Part shown: piece by piece, positions 17,206-25,448 of the stretch
Numbering within the stretch: the stretch's first letter is position 1
How the letters are laid out: each line of letters starts with the position of its first letter
From: Olsenella uli
Lineage (GTDB): Bacteria; Actinomycetota; Coriobacteriia; Coriobacteriales; Atopobiaceae
Assembly (NCBI RefSeq): GCF_016900775.1
Contig: NZ_JACJKN010000015.1
Span: forward strand, 1-64,000
Direction: 5' to 3'
Length of the DNA stretch: 64,000 bases
Made by a program: the position numbers and the translations under genes
The notes under the pieces: generated by a model
Database searches by the model: none
Seen by the model: only the letters and a program-made list of their open reading frames with translations
Told to the model about the DNA's origin: nothing

Positions 17206-17366
17206 AGCGCCCCGGACGGCCGAGATGCCGCCCGGGGCGCCTTGCGCTTCTCGCCCGATGGTGCTTTCCGTCTGCCTGAGGGTCGAGAAAAGCCGGCATA
17301 GGCCCCGGCTCTTCTCGGTGTGTTGTCAGCAAGATGGTGCGGAGGCGCGCTTTTCTCGCCGCGTGC

Positions 17367-18653
17367 CTACGGGGCAAGAGCGCCCACGGGAAAGGCGTAC
17401 ACGCCTGTCTTTTTGTCGAGGCGCGGACGCGCGCAGCTTCCCATGATGACGGCGAGAAATGCTGGGTCGGGGCAGTTGCTGGCGGGATTCTTGCGCAGCT
17501 TGCTCCGCAGGCGCGTGAGCCCCCGCGCCGCCTCCTCGAACTGGGTCTCGCCAATAGTCACGTTGATGGCGCCCCACCTGCCGTCGGGAAGGGTGATCAC
17601 GGCGTCGGCGCGCGCCCCGTCGGAGTCGGCATAATAGCGCATGGGAGGCGCCGGCTCCATCTCGAGCGCTGAGGAATAGACGTTGAGGTCGCGTAGAACC
17701 AGGCAGCGCAGCAGCGAAAGCAGTGCGGGCGCGTCCTGGAGCAGCGTATCCGGCGTGTGCGTGAGCAGGGTGGCGGGGAGGGAGGGGTCAACGAACTGCA
17801 CCCGCGGCTTGAACCGCACGCGCGTGGCAGATCGAATGGGCGCGCGCCACCCCTCAACGGCGTAGGAGAGATAGGTATCCAAGAAAAGCTGGCGATAGTC
17901 TCGCGCGGTGTTTCTCGAGAAGGGCCGCTCGCCGTGGTCCCGTGCGTAGGTGGCGTAGTCCTCGTAGGTTGCCTGCCAGCCGCATGCGGCATGTGCGCAG
18001 GCCACCTTTACCGCCATCGAGAGCCGCTTCCCGCGTCTGGGCAGCTCCTGCTCCATGACGGTCTGCAGGAGCACCTGCGTGAGGCGTGCGGAGGCGTCGG
18101 CCCCAAGGCCCTGGTGGCGCGGCCAGCCGCCCTGGCAGATGGCCTCGGCAACCTCCGGAAGGCCCATCGGGCACGACATGGGGTAGAAGTTGTGCGTGAA
18201 GAGCCCCATCAGTGAGACGCTCATATTGGATAGACCTGCCTCGGCCAGTGAGAGGGGCCAGAGGCGCACGACGGGCGTTGAGGCAATGTGACGCTCGTCC
18301 TCGGGCTTGTCGTCAACCGAGCTCACCATGAGAAATGTTCCCTCGCGGGCCTGCGCCGCCGCTCGGGCGAGCGAGGGGATGAGCTGCCACTCGTCAATGA
18401 CGTGCGGCGACTGGCCTCCCTGGAGGGCGCGTTCAGGGTTGGCCTCGATGATTGCTCGGATGCTCTCGTCGTCCGCCGCGATGACGCTGCGTGCCTGGGC
18501 GAGCGCCGTCCAGCTCTTCCCCGCTCCGTGCGGGCCAACAAGGCGGACAATTGTGTGCTTTTTAAGGAGGTAGCGCAACTTTCCGTCAACGAGCCTCATC
18601 CGATAGCCATGGGGGCGGAGATAACCGTGATCCTGATGCGATGCCTTCATCAA
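17367..18653 (-). CDS. AAA ATPase with DUF4143-like C-terminus
   Basis: A 428-residue ATPase of the AAA_14/DUF4143 type. Walker A is GPHGAGKS (40-47), the Walker B-like VIDEWQ is at 85-90, and a sensor-like TFLMVSSVDD strand follows. The C-terminal half has the DUF4143 layout (RDYRQLFLDTYLSYAVEGWRAP ... DADVIT-type nuclease-like strand). Proteins of this type are widespread and poorly understood and often sit in accessory regions. The start ATG follows GAGGT. The upstream DNA is strikingly AT-rich for this genome and carries repeated CAAAAYAGAG boxes, both hints of transfer. It is divergent from the second PTS operon. Confidence 0.78.
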   Translation of the reverse strand: MMKASHQDHGYLRPHGYRMRLVDGKLRYLLKKHTIVRLVGPHGAGKSWTALAQARSVIAADDESIRAIIEANPERALQGGQSPHVIDEWQLIPSLARAAAQAREGTFLMVSSVDDKPEDERHIASTPVVRLWPLSLAEAGLSNMSVSLMGLFTHNFYPMSCPMGLPEVAEAICQGGWPRHQGLGADASARLTQVLLQTVMEQELPRRGKRLSMAVKVACAHAACGWQATYEDYATYARDHGERPFSRNTARDYRQLFLDTYLSYAVEGWRAPIRSATRVRFKPRVQFVDPSLPATLLTHTPDTLLQDAPALLSLLRCLVLRDLNVYSSALEMEPAPPMRYYADSDGARADAVITLPDGRWGAINVTIGETQFEEAARGLTRLRSKLRKNPASNCPDPAFLAVIMGSCARPRLDKKTGVYAFPVGALAP

Positions 18654-18660
18654 AAAGTAC

Positions 18661-18762
18661 CTCTATTCTGATTAACAAAAATAACTGACCAAAATAGAGC
18701 AAAATTGCTGAGCAAAACAGAGTTTATTCGACATTCAAAATAGAGAAAAAACTCTGTTTTGA
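18661..18762. promoter_or_regulatory. repeated CARAAYAGAG boxes upstream of the ATPase
   Basis: Within ~100 bp of AT-rich DNA there are direct copies at 18690-18698 (CAAAATAGAG), 18713-18722 (CAAAACAGAG) and 18736-18745 (CAAAATAGAG), plus inverted copies at 18661 and 18752-18761. The last direct and inverted copies form a hairpin CTCTGTTTTG-type palindrome. This layout suggests an operator array for a regulator of the divergent genes. No protein can be assigned. Confidence 0.6.
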
Positions 18763-18952
18763 ATATCTCATTATCACGTTAATTCATCTAAAAAATACCA
18801 AGATTTCGACAACAAGCGAAAAAGCGCCGTTCATCCCGCAAAAAAGACGGCGTAAATCGGCTTCGCTAGAGTGCCAATCGAGCAAATGCACAGTCGTAGG
18901 CAAATATGAAGAAAATATGTCGCTCATAACATCAAAGAACAGGAGGGGATGC

Positions 18953-19360
18953 ATGGTCGGAATCGTCGTCATGACACACGGCGGCCTCGCGGAGGGGCTT
19001 GTGAGCGCAAGCGAGGTCATCATGGGGCCCGCCCAGCAGGTAAGGACGCTCTCGCTCGGGCGCGAGGGCAATGTGGATGACCTCACCGCCGAGTTTTCCG
19101 CGGCGCTCGAGGAGGTTGACACCGGGGACGGTGTGCTGGTGCTCTGCGATCTCTTTGGTGGCTCGCCTTGCAACGTAGCGAGCATGGGCCTGCGCACTGC
19201 GCGCAACTACCACCTCGTCTCGGGTGCGAGCCTCCCCATGCTCATCGAGGCCATCAACAGCCGCGACGAGGGCCTCGATCCTGCCGCGCTCGCGCAGCGC
19301 TGCATTGATGCCGCCCATGAGGGGATCCGTCACATCAACGAGCTTCTCGCCCAGGCGTAG
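18953..19360 (+). CDS. PTS mannose-family IIA component (second system)
   Basis: A 135-residue IIA domain: MVGIVVMTHGGLAEG carries the phospho-histidine H9, and VLVLCDLFGGSPCN and VSGASLPMLIEA are the family loops. The start is fixed by AGGAGGGG just upstream of 18953. It is the first gene of a seven-gene run to 25329 whose other members degrade a sulfur compound, so this PTS probably imports that compound's sugar-linked form. Confidence 0.94.
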   Translation: MVGIVVMTHGGLAEGLVSASEVIMGPAQQVRTLSLGREGNVDDLTAEFSAALEEVDTGDGVLVLCDLFGGSPCNVASMGLRTARNYHLVSGASLPMLIEAINSRDEGLDPAALAQRCIDAAHEGIRHINELLAQA

Positions 19361-19425
19361 GGGTTGCGACCGGCGCGTCCGGTCTGTCTGGTATCAGGCA
19401 AGTCACAACAAGAAAAGGAGAGGAA

Positions 19426-19917
19426 ATGGCAAAGATTGCGTGGGCCCGCGTGGACTACCGCCTCATTCACGGCCAGGTGATCACCAAGTGGTCCAAGATC
19501 GCCTCCGCCAACGAGATCATCATCGTTGACAACGTGCTCGGACAGGATGAGTTCATGGCGAGTATCTACAAGATGGCAGCACCCTCCGGCGTGAGCGTCG
19601 ATATCTTGACCGCCGACGCCGCCGCCGCGGACTATCAAGCCGGCAAGCTCGGCTCCGGCAACATCTTCCTGCTGTTCAAGGATGTCCACACGGCGCGCGC
19701 CTCTCACGAGGCGGGCCTCGCGTTCGAGACGCTTCAGCTCGGCGGTATCCCCGCTGAGGCCGGCCGCAAGGTGGTCTTTCCCGCGGTCGCCTTCGGCCCG
19801 TCGGAGGCCGAGGACGTTCGCGCCCTGCACGATGCGGGTGTGGACATCCAGATTCAGGTCGTCCCCGAGGAGGCTGGCATCTCCTACGAGGAAGCCATAA
19901 GGAAGTACGAGTCGTAA
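19426..19917 (+). CDS. PTS mannose-family IIB component (second system)
   Basis: A 163-residue IIB: MAKIAWARVDYRLIHGQVI carries the phospho-histidine H15. The rest shows the family strands (EIIIVDNVLGQDEF, NIFLLFKDVHTARA, ILTADAAAAD). The ribosome site AAAAGGAGAGG precedes the ATG. It is 65 bp after IIA and 12 bp before the fused membrane subunit. It is clearly a different paralogue from the IIB at 7988-8482. Confidence 0.95.
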   Translation: MAKIAWARVDYRLIHGQVITKWSKIASANEIIIVDNVLGQDEFMASIYKMAAPSGVSVDILTADAAAADYQAGKLGSGNIFLLFKDVHTARASHEAGLAFETLQLGGIPAEAGRKVVFPAVAFGPSEAEDVRALHDAGVDIQIQVVPEEAGISYEEAIRKYES

Positions 19918-19929
19918 AGGAGAAACGTC

Positions 19930-21528
19930 ATGGGTCTCAACCTGTTCTTCGCCATCGTTGGCGGCCTGTGGTTCTGGTGGGCGGCCGGTCTTGCTGGCTA
20001 TTCGTTCATCCAGACCATGAAGTCACCGCTGCTTGTGGGCACCGTTCTCGGCGCGCTTACCGGTAATCTCGAGACGGGCGTCATCACGGGCGGCAGCATC
20101 GAGATGGTCTACCTCGGCATGGTCGCCGCCGGCGGCAACATCCCGTCCGACCGCGTCTTCGCAGCCCTTATCGCCGTGCCCATCGCTATCCAGACCGGCT
20201 GCACGCCGGAGACCGCCGTCTCCATCGCGGTGCCGCTCGGCGTTCTTGGCGTCCTCGTCAATAACGTTCGCCGCACCGGTAACGCCGTCTTCGTGCACTG
20301 GGCCGACAAGTACGCCGACAAGGGCGATGTGAGCGCGGTCTGGCGCTGCGCTACTGTCTACCCGCTCATCTTTGGCTTCATCCTGCGCTTCCCGCTGATG
20401 TTCGTCATCAACTACTTTGGCGCCGACCTGGTGACCTCGCTGCTCAACGTCTGCCCCCAGTGGATCCTTACGGCCTTTAACGTCATGGGCGGCCTGCTGC
20501 CGGCCCTGGGCTTCGCCACCGTCGTGTTCATGATCGGCAAGATGAAGTACCTGCCGCTGTTCATCATTGGCTTCTTCCTGGTCCAGTACCTCCAGATCCC
20601 CACGATGGCCGCTGCCATCTTTGGCATCTGCCTGGCCCTTCTCGTCACCTTCATGGGCGAGGACGACTCCTTCGCGTCCCTGCGCGAGCTCTCCGAGAAA
20701 GCCGCCGCGGCTAGCGAGGGTCGTCTGCTCAGCACCAAGGACGTCAACGGCGTCTTCCTGCGCTGGCAGTTCACGGCCGAGATTTCCAACTCCTTCGAAC
20801 GCATGCAGTCCGTGGCCGTCTGCGCGTCCTTTGCGCCCGTCCTCAAGAAGCTCTATCCGGAGCAGGCGGACCTTGAGGCCGCCCTCAAGCGTCACCTCGG
20901 CTTCTTCAACACCAACGCCAACTGGGGCTGCCTGATCCACGGCACCGTCCTAGCCATGGAGGAGCAGCGCGCTAACGGCGCGGACGTTCCCGAGGAGATT
21001 ATCGTCGGCGTCAAGAACGGCCTCATGGGTCCGCTCGCCGGCGTGGGCGATACGGTCGACTTTGGTACCGTCCAGACCATCCTCTTCGCCCTCGGCGCCT
21101 CCTTCGCCACCCAGGGCAATGCCTTCGGCGTGGTCTTTGTGATCCTCTTCGGCCTCCTCACCTTTGCCGAGGCCCGTGCGCTCTTTGGCCTGGGATACAA
21201 GCTCGGTCGCGAGTCCGTCCAGAAGATCCTTGCCGGCGGCATCGTCAACAAGGTCATTGACTGCGCTTCCATCGTGGGCATGTTCGTCATGGGAGCCCTC
21301 TCCGCCAGCACGGTCAAGGTTGCCACTCCGCTTGCCTGGACCTTCGGCGAGAAGACCATCGTCCTTCAGGACACCCTGAACTCCATTGCTCCCGGCATCC
21401 TTGCCCTTGCGGCAGTGATGTTCGTCTTCTGGGGCATCAAGTACAAGAAGTGGACCATCACCAAGCTCCTGGTGATCCTCATCGTGGTCTCGCTCGTGGG
21501 CGCCTTCCTCGGCATCCTCAGCGCGTAG
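19930..21528 (+). CDS. PTS mannose-family IIC-IID fusion protein
   Basis: A 532-residue membrane protein made of a complete IIC (residues 1-~240; LTGNLETGVITGGSIEMVYLGMV is the IIC signature) and a complete IID (~265-532; STKDVNGVFLRWQFTAEISNSFERMQ and NGLMGPLAGVGDTVDFG). They are joined by an Asp/Ser/Ala linker. In most systems these are two genes, as in the first PTS of this window. The fusion fixes a 1:1 translocator. There is no frame disturbance at the joint and both halves keep their motifs, so it should work. Confidence 0.92.
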   Translation: MGLNLFFAIVGGLWFWWAAGLAGYSFIQTMKSPLLVGTVLGALTGNLETGVITGGSIEMVYLGMVAAGGNIPSDRVFAALIAVPIAIQTGCTPETAVSIAVPLGVLGVLVNNVRRTGNAVFVHWADKYADKGDVSAVWRCATVYPLIFGFILRFPLMFVINYFGADLVTSLLNVCPQWILTAFNVMGGLLPALGFATVVFMIGKMKYLPLFIIGFFLVQYLQIPTMAAAIFGICLALLVTFMGEDDSFASLRELSEKAAAASEGRLLSTKDVNGVFLRWQFTAEISNSFERMQSVAVCASFAPVLKKLYPEQADLEAALKRHLGFFNTNANWGCLIHGTVLAMEEQRANGADVPEEIIVGVKNGLMGPLAGVGDTVDFGTVQTILFALGASFATQGNAFGVVFVILFGLLTFAEARALFGLGYKLGRESVQKILAGGIVNKVIDCASIVGMFVMGALSASTVKVATPLAWTFGEKTIVLQDTLNSIAPGILALAAVMFVFWGIKYKKWTITKLLVILIVVSLVGAFLGILSA

Positions 21529-21598
21529 TTCGGTAAGACAGTCCGGGCGCGGCGGCGAGGGGATTGCTGCCGCGCCCCAACAGACAAAGGAGAGAGAC

Positions 21599-22099
21599 AT
21601 GTCCGACAAGCAGACCTTCACCCGCGAGGAGTACCTCGAGGGCGTCCGTGGCGCCAACGGCACCCGCGCTCAGTGGTTCCACCTCATGCTTGAGGAGGCC
21701 AAGAAGCACGGCATCGACCCCGACGAGTTCTGCAAGGCCACCATCTACGCCTTTGGCGTGGAGCGCGGCCGCAAGTACGGCGTCTGCGAGGGCAACCCCG
21801 GCAAGATGGCCGAGATGCTCTACAACTCCAACGGCCAGGACGTCTTTGAGATGGAGCTCGTAGAGAAGAGCGATGAGCGCGGCCTGCTGCGCTTCCACCA
21901 CTGCCCGTTGGCCGCTACCTGGAAGAGCATGGGCCTGCCCGCCGAGCAGGTGGCCGAGCTCTGCCGCCTCGCCTGCTACAGTGACTTCGCCCGTGCAGAC
22001 AGCGCTGGCGTGAACCTCGAGTTTGACACCCAGATTGGCGCCGGCGACGAGACGTGCGACCTGGTCTTCACCCCCAAGACCGAGAAGGACGGCGAGTAG
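21599..22099 (+). CDS. L-2-amino-thiazoline-4-carboxylate hydrolase family protein
   Basis: A 166-residue protein whose C-terminal half fits the ATC hydrolase family: FHHCPLAATWKSMGL (100-113, C102), an LC pair (C122) and GAGDETCDLVF (147-157, C153). The named activity of the family opens the ring of L-2-amino-thiazoline-4-carboxylate to N-carbamoyl-L-cysteine, though most members are untested. The next two genes would turn N-carbamoyl-cysteine into cysteine and then pyruvate. The ribosome site AAAGGAGAGA precedes the ATG. The family call is from recalled conserved positions; the substrate is inferred. Confidence 0.72.
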   Translation: MSDKQTFTREEYLEGVRGANGTRAQWFHLMLEEAKKHGIDPDEFCKATIYAFGVERGRKYGVCEGNPGKMAEMLYNSNGQDVFEMELVEKSDERGLLRFHHCPLAATWKSMGLPAEQVAELCRLACYSDFARADSAGVNLEFDTQIGAGDETCDLVFTPKTEKDGE

Positions 22100-22101
22100 C
22101 C

Positions 22102-23397
22102 ATGAGTGCCCCTTGCCGCACGGTCGCCGAGCGTGACGAGAAGATCGTCTCGCTGCTGCGCGCGCTCGTGCGCATCAACACCGAGCACGCCGCTCCCGCG
22201 CCCGGCGCGCCGTACGGTGAGGGGTGCGCCCGCGCGCTCGACCATGTCCTTGCCGAGTGCGATCGTCTGGGTTTCGAGACGCACCGCTTTGGCGAGAAGG
22301 TCGTCTGGGCCGAGGCGGGCACGCACGGTCCGCTGGCTGCCTTCCCCGTGCACCTGGACGTCGTCCCCGCGGGGGACGGATGGACGCGCGATCCCTATGC
22401 CGCCGAGGTCGAGGACGGCGTGCTCTACGGTCGCGGCTGCATGGACAACAAGATCGGCGCCGCGATTCTCATGGTCCTTCTCGCCGAGTACGCCGGCGAG
22501 GACTTGCCGTGCCGCTTGCGCATCATCTTTGGCACGGACGAGGAGAGCGGGATGTCGGACCTGCGGGAGTACGCGGAGGCGGGGGAGGAACTCCCGACCA
22601 TGGGGTTTGTGCCTGACGCGGCGTTTCCCGTGGTCCGGGGCGAGAAGGCTCGCCTGCACCTGCGCCTTACGCGCGCCTGGGACCTACCGGGCGTCACAAT
22701 CTGCGGCGGCACGGCCGCAAACGTGGTCCCGGCTGAGGCGCGCGCGACCCTGCCCGACGGCCGTGAGCTCGTGGCACGCGGGCGCTCTGCGCACGGCAGC
22801 ACGCCCGAGCGCGGCGAGAACGCGATCTGCGCCCTCGTGGCGCGACTTGCGGGCAAGCTGGGTGAGAACGGCGCCCTTGGCGAGGTCAGCCGCCTGCTCT
22901 GTGCGGACCTCACGGGCTCTGCACTTGGCGTTGACATCCCCGACGAGGTTTTCGGGCACGCGTCCGTGAACCTCGGTGTTCTGAGCGCGCGCAACGGCGT
23001 CCTGGCGGCGGAGCTTGACGTCCGCTATGGCATGGCGCTGGGTGCAGGGGAGGTGCTCGAGCGCGTGCGAGCGGCGCTGGGTGAGGCCTGGCAGGTCGAG
23101 GTGGTTCAGGAGAAGCCCGTCCACCTCGTGCCCGAGGACAATCCCTGCGTCCAGGTTCTTCTCGGCGCCTATGAGCGCGTGACCGGCGAGCGGGGCAGCT
23201 GCTCCGTCATGGCTGGCGGCACCTACGCGAGTCTCATGCCCGCGCTCGTCGCCTTTGGCCCCAAGCTTCCTGGAACACACAGCGGCGCTCATGGCGTTGA
23301 CGAGCACGTGCGGCTTATGGACGTCTCCCGCGCCGCGGACATCTACAGTGAGGCAGTTCGAGGCATCGTCGAACTTGCCGCGTCAATGGAGGACTAG
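22102..23397 (+). CDS. M20-family metallopeptidase/amidohydrolase (PepV/ArgE-like)
   Basis: A 431-residue two-zinc hydrolase. The metal and catalytic residues are in FPVHLDVVPAGDGW (H84, D86), GRGCMDNKIG (D115) and TDEESGMSD (E147 general base, E148), with a late GTHSGAHGVDEH histidine. The lid domain lies between ~180 and 310. It begins 2 bp after the ATC-hydrolase-like gene, so the two are coupled. M20 members include dipeptidases and N-carbamoyl-amino-acid hydrolases; the neighbours favour release of cysteine from N-carbamoyl-cysteine or a cysteinyl amide. Confidence 0.88.
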   Translation: MSAPCRTVAERDEKIVSLLRALVRINTEHAAPAPGAPYGEGCARALDHVLAECDRLGFETHRFGEKVVWAEAGTHGPLAAFPVHLDVVPAGDGWTRDPYAAEVEDGVLYGRGCMDNKIGAAILMVLLAEYAGEDLPCRLRIIFGTDEESGMSDLREYAEAGEELPTMGFVPDAAFPVVRGEKARLHLRLTRAWDLPGVTICGGTAANVVPAEARATLPDGRELVARGRSAHGSTPERGENAICALVARLAGKLGENGALGEVSRLLCADLTGSALGVDIPDEVFGHASVNLGVLSARNGVLAAELDVRYGMALGAGEVLERVRAALGEAWQVEVVQEKPVHLVPEDNPCVQVLLGAYERVTGERGSCSVMAGGTYASLMPALVAFGPKLPGTHSGAHGVDEHVRLMDVSRAADIYSEAVRGIVELAASMED

Positions 23398-23398
23398 C

Positions 23399-24682
23399 AT
23401 GGTCGACTTCATCAAGCTCCTCAAGAAGGAGGTCGTTCCCGCCGAGGGCTGCACCGAGCCCATTGCGGTTGCCTACGCCGTCTCTATTGCCGCCGAGCAG
23501 CTCTCTGGCGTGCCCGCCGAGATTCGCCTGAGCCTGAGTGCCAACATCATCAAGAACGCGCTTGGCGTGGGCATCCCGGGAACGGGCATGGTGGGCATCG
23601 AGATTGCCGCGGCGCTAGGCGCGGTGGTGCGCCAGTCAAAAAAGAAGCTTGAGGTGCTCTCTGGCTTTACGCCCGGACATCTGGCCGCGGCAAGGGCCCT
23701 CGTGGACGCCCATGCGGTCCGTGTGGAGCAGAAGACCACCTCGGAGGCGCTCTACATCGAGGCGCGCCTGACGGACGGCCAGGACAGCTCGCGCGTTGTC
23801 ATCATGCGCGACCACACCAACGTGGTGCGCGTGGAGAAGAACGGGGAGGTTTTGCTGGACGAGCCCGTCCCGGTGGGAGGCGGCGCGGACGACACCCACG
23901 AGGGCCTCACGGTGGACGCCATCTACGAGTTTGCGACGAACGTCCCCTTTGAGGACATCAAGTTCATCCTGGACTGCGTGCCGCTCAACACCCGCGTGAG
24001 CGAGGAGGGCCTCTCCGGCGAGTATGGCCTCGAGGTCGGCAAGCGCATCGGTGCCGGGGCCGACCGGCGCGGGGCGCTGCTCAACAACGCCACGCTGCGC
24101 CTGATGTCAGTTACCGCCGCCGCGAGCGACGCGCGTATGGGCGGCTGCCCGCTCTCGGTCATGACCTGCGGCGGCAGCGGCAACCAGGGCATCGCGAGCT
24201 CGCTTCCAATCATCGAGCTCGCGCGCATCCTCGGATCGTCTGAGGAGGACCTTGCCCGTGCGCTTGTGCTCTCCGACCTCGTGGTCCTTCACATCAAGGA
24301 GTACATGGGCCGTCTCTCCCCGCTGTGCGGCTCTGGTATCGCCGGCGGTACGGGTTCGTGCTGTGGTATTACCTTCTTGCAGGGTGGTGGCCTGCGTGAA
24401 ATCAAGTACGCAATCAACAACATGCTCGCAACGCTGCAGGGCATGATCTGCGACGGCGCCAAGGCGACCTGTGCGCTCAAGATTGCGGCCGGTACCAACT
24501 GTGCCATCCAGTGCTCGACCCTCGCGCTCGCGGACATCTCGCCCACGAGCAAGGACGGCATCATCTTCGACGACGCCGAGGAGACCATCAAGAACACCGG
24601 CAGACTCATGCGCGAGGGCTTTACACAGACCGATGAGGCCATCCTCTCGATCATGCTTGCCAAGCAGCTCGAGTCAAAGTAG
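23399..24682 (+). CDS. cyuA: L-cysteine desulfidase / UPF0597-type serine dehydratase
   Basis: A 427-residue member of the family of E. coli CyuA (YhaM) and archaeal cysteine desulfidase, which splits L-cysteine to pyruvate, H2S and NH3 using an iron-sulfur cluster. Candidate cluster cysteines are C18 in VPAEGCTEPIAVAYA, C257 in MTCGGSGNQG, and the later CGSGIAGGTGSCCG group. The start ATG 23399 follows GGAGG that lies over the end of the upstream gene (1-bp gap), showing tight coupling. Some relatives act on serine, so the exact amino acid is not certain from sequence alone. Confidence 0.86.
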   Translation: MVDFIKLLKKEVVPAEGCTEPIAVAYAVSIAAEQLSGVPAEIRLSLSANIIKNALGVGIPGTGMVGIEIAAALGAVVRQSKKKLEVLSGFTPGHLAAARALVDAHAVRVEQKTTSEALYIEARLTDGQDSSRVVIMRDHTNVVRVEKNGEVLLDEPVPVGGGADDTHEGLTVDAIYEFATNVPFEDIKFILDCVPLNTRVSEEGLSGEYGLEVGKRIGAGADRRGALLNNATLRLMSVTAAASDARMGGCPLSVMTCGGSGNQGIASSLPIIELARILGSSEEDLARALVLSDLVVLHIKEYMGRLSPLCGSGIAGGTGSCCGITFLQGGGLREIKYAINNMLATLQGMICDGAKATCALKIAAGTNCAIQCSTLALADISPTSKDGIIFDDAEETIKNTGRLMREGFTQTDEAILSIMLAKQLESK

Positions 24683-24690
24683 GTGGGAGC

Positions 24691-25329
24691 GTGTACAAGG
24701 CGGTGATTTTTGACAAGGACGGCGTGCTCGTCAACTCCGAGCCCGAGCTGGACCGCCGACGCCGCGCGTTCTTCGCCGAGGAGGGCATTGACGATTCAGG
24801 TTTTCCGGACTTCTACGGGTCAAACAACAAGGTCGTGTGGTGCTGCGTTGAGCCGCATGATGAGGTTCGCCGCGAGCAGCTCTACGAGAGGTTCCGGCGG
24901 CGCTTTGCCAACGACCCCATGCCCTACGCCGAGCTTGCTGCCCCTGGCGTACGGGAGACTCTTTCGGGGCTGCGTCAGGCTGGCGTCAGGACCGGCCTGG
25001 CGTCCGCCTCGCCGCGCTGGGTGATAGACGGCTTTTTGGATGCGCTCGGCATCGGCGAGCTCTTGGACGTTACCGTAAGCGGGGAGGAGTGCGCGTCGTC
25101 TAAGCCCGCGCCAGACGTCTACCTACGTGCGATGGATCTTCTCGGCGTCAGGCCCGAGCAGACGCTTATCGTTGAGGACTCGCCCGTCGGGCTGCTTGCC
25201 GCACACAGGTCCGGAGCGCGCGTCTGCGCCATGCCGCTGCCCGCCGGCGTGACGCTTGACCAATCCCTTGCAGACGTGCACCTCACCTGTCTCGCCGACG
25301 TGCTGCCGCTCGCCCTTGCCGGAAGATGA
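24691..25329 (+). CDS. HAD-family phosphatase, beta-phosphoglucomutase-like
   Basis: A 212-residue HAD hydrolase: motif I FDKDGVL (D8 nucleophile, D10), motif II GLASAS, motif III lysine in SSKPAPDVYL, and motif IV VEDSPVG. The helical cap after motif I puts it in the subgroup that dephosphorylates sugar phosphates or isomerises sugar 1-phosphates. It starts at GTG 8 bp after cyuA, closing the operon. It is a natural candidate to dephosphorylate the sugar part of whatever the PTS brings in phosphorylated. Confidence 0.88.
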   Translation: MYKAVIFDKDGVLVNSEPELDRRRRAFFAEEGIDDSGFPDFYGSNNKVVWCCVEPHDEVRREQLYERFRRRFANDPMPYAELAAPGVRETLSGLRQAGVRTGLASASPRWVIDGFLDALGIGELLDVTVSGEECASSKPAPDVYLRAMDLLGVRPEQTLIVEDSPVGLLAAHRSGARVCAMPLPAGVTLDQSLADVHLTCLADVLPLALAGR

Positions 25330-25357
25330 AGGTGCGGGCGTGCCGTGGCCCTGCGAA

Positions 25358-25432
25358 AAAGTGCGCCCTCTGCGCCAGGCTCTCCTTGCCAACTGGGCGC
25401 CTGTGGGTCTTTCGGCGCGGGGGGCGCACTTT
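25358..25432. repeat. nested hairpin element H3
   Basis: Outer arms AAAGTGCGCCC (25358-25368) and GGGCGCACTTT (25422-25432), with inner arms GCGCC/GGCGC, enclose a loop containing TTGCCAACTGGGCG. It lies between the 3' ends of two convergent genes; A at the start and T at the end of the stem would allow termination in both directions. Confidence 0.75.
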
Positions 25433-25448
25433 CTAGCTTGGCTGTGGG

